Assembly (NCBI RefSeq): GCF_963678975.1
Contig: NC_089272.1
Location: 59,408,574 to 59,472,573 of the forward strand
DNA length: 64,000 nucleotides
Direction: 5' to 3'
From: Dysidea avara
Taxonomy: Eukaryota; Porifera; Demospongiae; Dictyoceratida; Dysideidae
Shown here: positions 10,654 to 19,947 of the stretch, in pieces
How positions within the stretch are numbered: position 1 is the first letter of the stretch
Layout: each line of letters opens with the position of its first letter
Translations under genes and position numbers: made by a program
Notes under the pieces: model-generated
The model's database searches: none
What the model saw: only the letters and a program-made list of their open reading frames with translations
What the model was told of the DNA's origin: nothing

Positions 10654-13560
10654 CTCCCTGTTTCCACTATAACTAACTCAAATCCTGACTCAAATTCACA
10701 GGTATTTAATAACTCTACTAATAACCCAAACTCAAATAATGTATTAAGTGATTTGAAACTGTCTATTGTAAATTTCTGTAGTGTTACTAACAAATGAACC
10801 CAACTTGAAGTTTTTCTGGTTACCTATGCAATTGGCATCATTATAGGGACAGAATCACATTTGAATGAATCTATTCTAAACTCTGAGGTTTTCCCAAATA
10901 ATTATCAAACATACAGAAAAGACAGAAACACTTCTGGTGGTGGTGTGTTTATTTCCATAAAGAGCTCTATACCATGTACACAAATTAATGACAATTCAAC
11001 TATTGAAATAGTGTGGGCTCACGTTCATCTTGACAAGAACAATGACTTTATCATTGGCTCCTTTTACTGTCCTCCTCACTCAAGTGATACAATACTTGAC
11101 AACTTGCAGTCTTCCATAGACACGATTAAGCAAAAGTATCCCCACACCCAAATCATTCTTGGAGGTGACTTTAACTGTCCAGGTATTGACTGGGAAAACA
11201 GTACACTAATAAATTCCTATGTATCATGTCACTTTCGTGAAAAACTTATTGACTTATCACACAACTACCAACTGTCTCAGTTAGTCACTTTCCCTACAAG
11301 AGCTCAAAATGTTTTAGACTTATGCTTTACTACTAATCCTAATTCTGTGATATCATGTGAACCACTTCCAGGCTTGAGTGACCACGACGCTGTTTTAGTA
11401 TCCATCAAGATTCCTAAACGTGTAATCAAACAACATCCCAGAACTGTTTACCTTTACAAGCTAGCTGACTGGGAAAAAATAAGAGAGGAATTATCAGACT
11501 TATCACATGATTACTTTGAAATAAATCAAGCATCACCCCAAAGCTTAGATGAAAATTGGTCCTTCTTCTTACAAAATTTACAAGAAATAATAAACACTCA
11601 TACTCCTACCAAGAAATTAAGTACAAGAATTCACCTTCCCTGGCTGTCTTCTGCTTTAAAACGACTCATACGTAAAAAGCAAAGAGTTTATAGAAGAGCA
11701 AAGCGTTATTGTCGAGATAGTGACTGGAATGAATATAAATCATTACAAAAAGAGATAGATCATAAACTAAAGTACCAACACAAATCCTACCTGACAAACC
11801 TAACTTCATCACCAGACAGTAACAAAAAGTCTTTATGGCACTACATCAAGTCACGAAAACAAGAAAACAATGGTATTAGTACATTAATAAATCCTATAAA
11901 TGGTCATATCATAACCAATCCTGTGGAAAAAGCAGACACCCTCAATCAACACTTTCAGTCTGTCCTTACATCCGAAGATAATAGTAACATTCCTGACAAA
12001 GGTCCATCCTTATTTCCATCTTTACCTACATTTGAGATTACCGAACAAGGAGTCTACAACTTGTTAAGTACCTGTGACACATCCAAATCCCCAGGACCTG
12101 ACTCCTTGCATCCGTATGTACTGAAGGCCACAGCTGCCGAATTATCTCCCATTCTAACTCATATTTTCAAACAATCACTAGAATCTGGTGAAGTCCCATT
12201 ACAATGGAAGCATGCCTATGTCACCCCAATATTTAAAAAAGGTTCCAAAGCTCACCCAGGCAACTACCGTCCTATCTCACTCACCTCAGTAGTTTGTAAA
12301 ACAATGGAGCATATCATCGTGAGTCAAATTATGAAGCATTTGGAGGACCACAATATTCTTTCAGACAACCAGTTTGGATTTAGATCAAAACATTCCTGTG
12401 AGACTCAACTACTCATTACTGTTAATGACATTGCAAAAGATATTGACAGGAACCTGCAAGTTGATGCTGCTATATTAGACTTTTCTAAAACGTTCGACAG
12501 AGTAGCTCATTCTAGACTTCTCTACAAATTAAATTACTATGGTATAAGAGGAACTGTCTTACAGTGGCTAGAGTCCTTCCTTCATGGTCGTACCCAACAG
12601 GTTGTAGTAGAAGGCTCTAGATCTTCTACATGTCAAGTTACATCTGGTGTTCCACAAAGTTCCGTACTTGGTCCTGTGTTGTTCCTAATTTACATTAACG
12701 ATATTGTAACAAACATCAAGAGTGAAATTAGATTATTTGCTGGCGACATTCTACTCTTTAAAACTATAGCTATGCCCAACGATCACAGAATACTGCAAAA
12801 TGACTTAGATTCCTTAACACAATGGGCTAGCAACTGGCTGATGGAATTTAACATTCCCAAATGCAATATTTTACAATTTACAACCCACCACAGTAAAAGC
12901 ACTTTTACATATAAAATGTCTAATATTCCATTGAATATTGTATCAGAGCACACCTATCTTGGTATCCGCCTCCATCATACACTATCATGGGAACCTCATG
13001 TTAACTATATTTGTGGAAAGGCAAACCGTCTTCTTGGATTTCTGAAAAGGAATTTATATAATGCCCCAATACAAATCAAAGAACACTTATACAAACAATT
13101 ATTGTTACCTTCTATTGAATACTGCTCAGCCATCTGGGATCCTTATCACCAAACAACAGTTAGCAAATTAGAAATGATCCAACACCGAGCTGCAAGATTT
13201 GTTCTTAATAAACCATGGCACAGATCCAGTCAACAACACAGTATTACAGATATGCTTAATTACCTTCAATGGCCAAGTTTAAAAAGTAGGAGAAGGAATG
13301 CTAGACTTATATTATTATTCAAGATTGTAAGAAACTTACTGGTGCTACCAAACCATTGTTTACCCCAGCCAACCCCTGTATCATATACTCGTGCCAATAA
13401 TCCCCTCAAATTTGCACAGCTGCAATCCAGAATTGATTTATATAAGTATTCTTTTCTCCCGAGAACAATTATTGATTGGAATAACTTGAAAATTGACAAC
13501 ATTAACGCAATTAACCTTGACACTTTTAAGAACATTATAGATAAGCTAAACAATTTGTGA
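10654..13560 (+). pseudogene. Non-LTR retrotransposon ORF2: endonuclease-reverse transcriptase
   Basis: The frame is the same as ORF1's. The N-terminal endonuclease starts before the first ATG-initiated open stretch (10861): recognisable residues (LSIVNFC) precede an in-frame TGA at 10795-10797, and IIGTESHLN follows it. The endonuclease continues through GGDFNCPG and ends with LSDHDAVL. The reverse transcriptase shows SPGPDSLHPYVLK, PIFKKGS, NYRPISLTS, QFGFRSKHSCETQL, LDFSKTFDRVAH and GVPQSSVLGPVLFLIYIND. The catalytic box reads FAGD where FADD is expected, so one of the paired aspartates is lost. The TGA and the altered box suggest an inactive copy. The C-terminus (MIQHRAARFV, WNNL) is complete. 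Confidence 0.85.
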
Positions 13561-13617
13561 TTTGTAATGCACATTAGCGTGTTGCCCCTGGTGGGCTTTG
13601 CTAATTAATAATAATAA

Positions 13618-13620
<3 letters not shown>

Positions 13621-13655
<35 letters not shown>
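13621..13655 (+). repeat. Poly-A tail of non-LTR element
   Basis: 35 consecutive A follow TAATAATAATAATAT, marking the 3' end of the retrotransposon. An uninterrupted A run of this length suggests a young insertion or ongoing slippage. Confidence 0.9.
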
Positions 13656-13656
<1 letters not shown>

Positions 13657-14090
13657 AGGAGATGGCTGTGTGTGGCTGTACAGCTCTGTGGTGTTGGACA
13701 ATGACCTGTGCTGTAAATTTCCTTTCATTTTAGCCAGTTCTGAGCCCTGAATGGCCTATAACTTGGCCTAATTCATCCCAGCACGTCTCTTTTCAATTTT
13801 TGAACACCATCTTGCCCGCCTTCCAGGGCCCCCGCCTCCCACCCTTCTGGAGCTCGCCTGATACAGACAACCTCGGTTTAAAAACTATCTAAAATAGCGG
13901 GAAACTTAGCTGTTGGCTACTTCTTCAGTGGATGATCAGGAAGGTAAGAAATTGTTGTGAAACGTGTGAAAATTTGGTATGCGTAGCTACCACCATTGGC
14001 CAGCTACAACACACAGAATATTTAAAACCGACGTTTCTCGATACTTTTAAATGGGCGATAAGACCGGTTTTCCCAGAGACAGTCACATTT

Positions 14091-14933
14091 TATGAAGAAA
14101 TTCTTGGGCCTGATGCAAGTGTGATACGACAATGGGGCGGAAAAAGAAGCGGACTTGACTATGACGAATCAAAAGTTGGACCCTCGTTCAAACTACCACT
14201 GATTGAACAGTTTTTTATGACACTGGTTAGAATCAGGCTAGGAATGCCTGAAATGGATGCTGCCAACAAATTTGGTATTTTGCAAGCATCAGTTTCAAGA
14301 ATTACAAATACGTGGATAAACTTTATGTATCGCAGCTTTAAGTCAATTGAAACATTTCCTCCATGGCACATAGTGAAGAAATATATGCCTGAAAGCTTCA
14401 AGAAAGACTACCCTAACACACGGATCATAATAGATGCCACAGAATTTCCAATTGAGCGACCTTCTTCCTTGCTAACTCAAGCGTGCACCTTTTCACCATA
14501 CAAAAACACAAATACCATCAAGGTTTTGATAGGAGTGACTCCAAGTGGTGCAATCTCCTTTGTGTCTGAGGCATATGAAGGATCTATTTCAGATCGTAAG
14601 CTGGTAGAAGTCAGTGGTTTGTTGGAAAAATTGGAACCAGGAGATGAAATCATGGCGGATAAGGGATTTACGATTCAGGATCTTTTAATTCCTTATGGTG
14701 TTCGCCTGAATATGCCTCCGTTCCTTTCAACCAATAGTCAGATGGCGGCAAGTGATGTATTTTTGACGAAAAAAATTGCTCGCTTGAGAGTACTCGTGGA
14801 AAGAGCAATAGGACGCGTTAAGGAGTTTCGGATCCTATGAGATGAAATCCCTACATCGGTGTGGGACTGTGCTAATCATTAAATTTATGTCTGCTGCATG
14901 CTTTGTAATTTTGGACCACCCTTGGTTTGTTAA
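14091..14933 (+). pseudogene. ISL2EU-like transposase, catalytic half (DDE_Tnp_4)
   Basis: Continues the 8438-9347 frame after removal of the 4.7-kb insertion. An unspliced ORF reads from 13932, but its first 50 or so residues come from the inserted element. It encodes the helix-turn-helix-like region (VSRITNTWINFMY) and an RNase-H-fold transposase. The proposed catalytic residues are D in IIIDATEF (about residue 382), D in IMADKGF (about 458) and E in VERAIGRVK (about 506). The ORF stops at TGA 14838-14840, yet the same frame continues with clear family sequence (DEIPTSVWDCAN, VCCMLCNFGPPLV) past a second stop, TAA 14880-14882, to a natural TAA at 14931-14933. Both stops fit C-to-T changes. 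The final strand and helix of the domain would be lost, so this copy is probably inactive. Confidence 0.85.
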
Positions 14934-15002
14934 AACGTTGTTTTTAATGATTATTAACTGATTATTAACAGAAAATTTCATGAAATACATACCATTAAAT
15001 AA

Positions 15003-18000
15003 CTATTTATCAATAAAAACTGTGGAGTCATAATGATTAATGCCGTTGTATATAATCAGTAGAGGAAATGGATCAAAGGATTTCCACTGTTCCAGTAATT
15101 TAGCAATATTCATAGGAATAAAAATTCCACCTCTCATCTTGGGAATAGGAGGTGGATGAAAAGGAAATCGTCGTGCAAATGTAAATGTATTTCTTGAGCC
15201 AGTAACCACAATTATTTCCCTGCTCAAGCCAATGGCAAGCAACCGTACCTCTAAATCACCTCCCCACTCTCCTTGATGTAAAATCCGCAGCTTCTTTTGT
15301 TCCCATTGTTGAGGTGTCATACCATCTTCTAAGCGTACACCAGGGTATTTTTGCATACAGATTAATGCCAGAGTTCTCAACTGGATAGCTATAGAAGTAT
15401 CACCATGGCAATCTGGCTCAATCAAACCAGCCTGGTGTGCAATTGAATGATAAAGGCAATTGCCATCACCATTAACTGGGTGACGAACACACCCAAGCTG
15501 TTGAAACAAATCGATTGACGGTCTGCTATCTGGCGAGATTGATAATAGCTGGATATCTTCACAATGTTCAGATGCCTTATTTTCTTGGTGAGGAGTCAAG
15601 GGCTCTTCTTTAGCAACACAAGTAAACACAGATGAAGCTGTTGCGTGTGGTGAATTGAACGAAATAATAGTGCATGGAACTGCAGATGGCAAAAAAGTAT
15701 CAAAATAAAACGTGCGAGCCTTGGAAATCATCATCTTACTGAATTCCTCATCATAACTGATTCTCTCCACTACAATGCCTTCATTTGGGGACCATACCAC
15801 AAAATCACACCAAAGCATTTGGGTGACAAATAACTGTGTTTGTATCTGGTAAAAATACTGATGTTTTCTTCTCAATTGTAGCCTTCCATTATTCTCTTCT
15901 AAATAGAATGAAGGAACCTCTACTGCAGCAACGGAAAAGGATTTGTTTGAACAAACAAAAGGACATTTCACCTCCAAACACCCAGTATCCTTCCCAACCT
16001 CAATGACAGAATCTGGGGTAGCAGCTAGCCAGGGAATTGCTGGATTCACAAAAAGTCCACACTTTTTAACATTCAGTACGACTCCCTTCTTCTCTTGGTG
16101 CTTGATGTAACACTGGATCGCAATTTCTTCATTTCTCTCTCCATACTTAATAGCTGGTGAGTTTAAAGGCTTCGGAAACAGCTTATTTCTTAAGAACACT
16201 TTCACATCTGATTTCATTCGTCTGTTGCAAACACTCTTCATTATTGATGATGTAATTCTCAGTTTGCGCTCCTCATGCCAAAGGTCTGACTTTGATTGTT
16301 GACGAGTAGCCATTTCTAATTCTGCTGCTTCAGACGGCCCTATACAGATATGCTCTTCATAGAGCTGCCTGACAAGATGTAGAGGTGCAGGTATATCGTT
16401 CACTTCATGCTGACTAACAATAGTCTCTGTGCTGCAGTAACAGTGATCATGGCCCACATTGTCAATCAGCCTTGACAAATCTTGCTTGAATTTAATCTGC
16501 TTCGATTCTACCCTAGCCCTTCTTTCTTCCCGCATTTGCTGTGTTCTGTTTATTGATGGAGCAGGCTCGTCATCAAACAACTGGATAAAGCAAGATGTCC
16601 ATATCTAAGCAACTTTGATTGAGTTGCGACCGCTTTCTTTTTACTTGCATCATTATTTGCAGTGAGAATGGCACAGGTGGAAGCAGCTTTCTTTGATTGA
16701 TCCAACTTCACTAGTCTATTCCATAAATTAGCTTTCCGCTCGGGTTGCAAGACTCTCCTGGATGTTGGTCGGCAATCCCAATTGTTCACTGAACAAAGCT
16801 TTGGTCTCTTTTCGACCCCATATACTTTCTTTGTCAGACGAACCAAATCAGTTGGTCGTGCATCTACTTTCATCCTCCTAGGCTGGATCCAGGCTTGAAG
16901 TTTCTCTGTTCAGCCCTTACGGTCTTCCTCATCCATTCCTAATCTGAAATACTCTTCAATGTAGTAAAGTGTTGCAGTCACATGATTGCAACACCCAGAC
17001 AGTCCAGCTGGGCAAACGCAAAATGCTACTTTAACCTGAGCAGTAAGTGTTGATACCACAATGAACACATTGTACATCTTGTTCTTTTTCATCGAAGGTA
17101 AAACTTATGATCCTATACAAATAACATCAGGCTGAGTTGGCATAGCATGATACCTAATCTTCTGGACATGGCCGTCCACAAAAAAACGATAAGCTTTGTC
17201 CAGCGTGCGGGTATACACAATGGGATCTCCAACGTCAGAATCTACTGGCTTGTCACCTTCACAGTGTAGTAATGAACTGTTTCTTCTCTCTATGATGTTA
17301 TCGACACGGTCAGCTTTCTGAACAAGTGCCTTACGTTCAACTAAAAACTGGTAGATCGTGCTAAATGTAACTTTTGGAATTTTGTGTATTTCTTTTGTCC
17401 ACTGAGTGTCATTTGACTTTGGCATCGATTGCAGTAAAACAGTCTCAGTGTTAGAAGGTATTTCCAGCAACTTTTTCTTAACATTGGAGCCACCATCAGG
17501 ATCAATGACGTAGATATCCCAACCATATTTGATATAATCATATACTCTACAAATTAATGCACAAAGTATACTATGAACTACCTAGTAAGCAATATAAACA
17601 TACCTTTGAATTAACTGTGGCTTGTTTCCACTGACTGGTGCATCCCGACAAACAAGCCACCTCTTTAGCTGGGTAACATTCAAGTCCCTTGGGTCTATCC
17701 CGCCAAGTGATGCTCCAGGAATGTCATTCTCAGTAAGAATGACCATATCACAGTTTTCCTCTGCTGGCTCCTCATCATTGGTACACTGGGATACCGGGAA
17801 ATCAGAAACAACATCTATGGTAAGGTATTACGCTGAATTCAACAGTTTAGCATTCAATACACATCTTACCACAATCAAGGTGTTCATCTGATTCTGTGAA
17901 CAGTTCAGTCTTCACTTCAGGCATACCTATCAAATTCATATTTTAAGCATTCACACACATGAATTCACATCTTACTCTGATCTATACTTTCATCTGTTTC

Positions 18001-18408
18001 TAATGATTGTTCAGTTTGAATTGTGCCACTGCTAACAAATCCTGGTAAACCTATACGAAGTCAAGAGTAACAGGCATACATCTCTTCAAATCATTGCTAT
18101 CATACTATGATCCAAATTTCTGTCCATTTCTTCAGGTGGCTCAATGCGAAGTGTGTCGTAGTTTGCTGCAACAGATAACCTTTATGAGATTCATGCATCT
18201 CTACTACTTTTATTTACCGCAATGTAGTGGATCTTCCTGGTAGTTGTCAGCCATCACCATCTCAGGCAGTTCATTGTCATTGTAATCTACATACCATACC
18301 ACAACATTATAGCTTGCGACAAACATTTTAGTACATACCATCTTGTGCTTCTTTATCGCCTCGAACTGTCAGTGAGGTAGCACCTTTAAGTTTGCTTGGC
18401 TTTACCAT
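15003..18408 (-). pseudogene. Transposon accessory protein SAP-SWIM-YqaJ-OTU
   Basis: Seven exons are readable on the - strand: 18408-18339, 18286-18218, 18165-18106, 18050-17976, 17926-17870, 17814-17604 and 17546-15003. Introns are 49-57 bp; the first five are in phase 1 and the last in phase 2. With one missing base restored the frame is 1029 codons. Domains: acidic N-terminus; SAP motif (about 153-182, LNVTQLKRWLV..SGNK); SWIM zinc finger (about 345-370, CVCPAGLSGCCNHV); YqaJ/lambda-exonuclease-like nuclease (about 600-810; GERNEEIA, LAATPDSVI, LEVKCPF, YQIQTQLF); and an OTU cysteine-protease-like domain (about 865-1020; GDGNCLYHS and terminal NHYDS). Damage: TAA at 17107-17105, TGA at 16912-16910 and a 1-bp deletion near 16595. 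The YqaJ-OTU part (ATG 16580) is still open for 525 codons. Its role in transposition is unknown. The OTU domain suggests ubiquitin removal. Confidence 0.8.
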
Positions 18409-18502
18409 CTTTAAACCTTCAATGGCAAAACAAGGATCATCTAAACCGTTTTACAAAACAGTCACTGCATTAGCTAACACTTGTGATATTACCTACAGTA
18501 GG

Positions 18503-18857
18503 CCGCACGGGAGTTACCCCCCACACAGAGCAGTGAAAATAGCCTTAGACACGCTAACGGGTAATTCAAGGAGCACAGAACATTCCTTGGGAAAGGATCA
18601 CACAGTTTTACTTGTCATTACCCCCTTTACCGATTCGGCGCGAAACAATTCAGCCGAGAAAACAACCATCACAGCCATAACAACCAAAATGGCACGTGCT
18701 TCTGCATCGGATTACAACTTACAAATCTCACAGGTTGATTGGGTGCAATTCTTTAAACACTTCTGGCTCTACGCGGATCTATTCCAATCAGTCGCTGTAC
18801 AAAGTCCCCCTACTATAGCGTCCATTTTTATTTTTGACGTCATTGCGGATAAGGTCC
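18503..18857 (-). repeat. Right terminal inverted repeat of ISL2EU-like element
   Basis: This is the inverted partner of 1938-2339. The outer end reads GGATAAGGTCC and is followed by AT. It lies about 95 bp upstream of the ATG (18408, - strand) of the SAP-SWIM-YqaJ-OTU gene, so it probably contains that gene's promoter. Homology to the left repeat fades inward of about 18503. Confidence 0.85.
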
Positions 18858-18949
18858 ATTGAACAATTTACAATGTGATTGTTCGAACATATGAACTAAT
18901 TGTTTGCAACCTAGCTCCTTTACTTGTATAACTAAATACTAGTACTATA

Positions 18950-19947
18950 GTATGTTCACGTTGAGCTGAATCCTCAAAAACATTTAATAACTCATGGATG
19001 CAATTACACACGATCTTGAAATTTGGCTCATTTGTAGTACCATAGATTATAGAGAGAGGGGATAGAAAACTAATTTTTACGCGCATACTCCTCACCTACA
19101 GTTCCATTTACACCTTTTTAAAACTCTCTTATAAACGCTTGTAGAGAAAAGTTTTTTTTCTTCGGGGTTTACAGCAGCACAAGGCGACTTCATAACTTGA
19201 AGCAGAGTTGCCTAATCATTGTTGTCGAGGAGTAAGCCGTGCCACAAATTCGCACTTCAAAGGGCATGAATCATTTTGAAGTTGGACATGTTTTGCCGCT
19301 TTCAATCATAACAACCAAAGGACTCTTTCGTCGAAGTTTTAATACGTTTCAGGGTGTATGGCATTCATCAGTGAATGGTTACATCTGTCAAGAATTATCC
19401 AATACCATTCCCGTCGCTGGTAAGGTGTACCACAAGCTCGTGGGCTGGTGTAGGTGAGGAGTGCGCACGGGAATAAAACTCGACCAGGCAGCGGATAGTG
19501 GATGGAACGCCTAGATACACAAGTGAGCATTACCAGAGATTACTACTATAAACCATTTCGTTCCACTAGATAGCGATAAAGAATCGCGTAGGGATGATTA
19601 TTTTAATTAGTCACGTGATAGTTTTCTATCCCCTCTCTCGATAATCTATGGTAGTACTGCTTGACCCGCTAAAAACATTTCAAAATCTTGTTGTTCGAAT
19701 GTTTGACATAATATTTACGGCCAATCAAAATTTTCACAATAAATTTCCTATGGGGAAGCCATATAAGTACAGGGTCCATTACAACCCTTTCCCGAACTTG
19801 TAATGGAGGCAAACTGTACGTGTCTGTTGTTGACACCTTTGCTGTTACCAATAATCATCTGGTTGGCTGAAATGTTAACTCTGTTGAGAAAAAAATCCAC
19901 TTTTAATTTTTAGCTGTTTTTCAGGGTTCAGCTCAACGTGAACATAC
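18950..19947. mobile_element. 1-kb inverted-repeat element (MITE/foldback)
   Basis: The ends are inverted copies: GTATGTTCACGTTGAGCTGA at 18950 and its reverse complement ending at 19947. A second, inner inverted pair of about 37 bp (19033-19070 and 19617-19655, with TATCCCCTCTCTC) is also present. An internal ORF of 72 codons (19239-19457) resembles nothing I know. It lies about 90 bp outside the right end of the ISL2EU-like element. Confidence 0.65.

Larger units (their letters stand above)
9500..13655 (+). mobile_element. CR1/Jockey-type non-LTR retrotransposon
   Basis: ORF1 (PHD-like zinc finger, coiled coil, RNA-binding fold), then ORF2 (endonuclease and reverse transcriptase), a short 3' UTR containing TAA repeats, and a 35-base poly-A at 13621-13655. 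It lies within the GTGAC-type element 9348-14086. The 5' boundary is not resolved: about 9500 is a guess, based on the shift in character near AGCACAGTGGTGAGCC. I did not find a convincing target duplication. Confidence 0.85.
9348..14086. mobile_element. GTGAC-type TIR element with ATTT duplication, split by a non-LTR element
   Basis: The two ends are inverted copies: both begin GTGACTG and share GAAAACCG followed by CTTATCGCCCA, matching over about 35 bp with gaps. ATTT directly precedes (9344-9347) and follows (14087-14090). Deleting the element with one ATTT rejoins the transposase frame exactly, giving 550 codons including the stop. Without the nested retrotransposon the element is about 0.6 kb with no obvious coding capacity. 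Related copies with the same terminus lie at 39004-39235, 43896-44119 and 50332-51047. The 4-bp duplication narrows the superfamily (Sola and Chapaev have 4-bp duplications), but I cannot assign one. Confidence 0.85.
1938..18857. mobile_element. ISL2EU-like DNA transposon with nested insertions
   Basis: Long inverted repeats (left 1938-2339, right about 18503-18857) bracket two convergent genes: a THAP/DDE_Tnp_4 transposase on + and a SAP-SWIM-YqaJ-OTU protein on -, whose 3' ends lie only 70 bp apart. A THAP-type DDE transposase paired with a YqaJ-nuclease ORF is the known arrangement of the ISL2EU (IS4EU) group. The outer ends read GGACCTTATCC inward, and both are flanked by AT, which fits the 2-bp AT duplication I recall for this group. 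Because the surrounding CAAT/ATTG is symmetric, the exact end is ambiguous by a few bases. Removing the BEL/Pao element and the 4.7-kb insertion leaves an element of roughly 6.1 kb. Both genes are damaged, so this copy is probably not autonomous. Confidence 0.85.

Noticed and set aside
13932-14090. N-terminal extension of the transposase ORF
   Set aside because: These residues come from the inserted GTGAC element. The true frame joins 9347 to 14091.
19239-19457. 72-codon ORF inside the 18950-19947 element
   Set aside because: No similarity to any transposase or other protein I recognise. The element looks non-coding.
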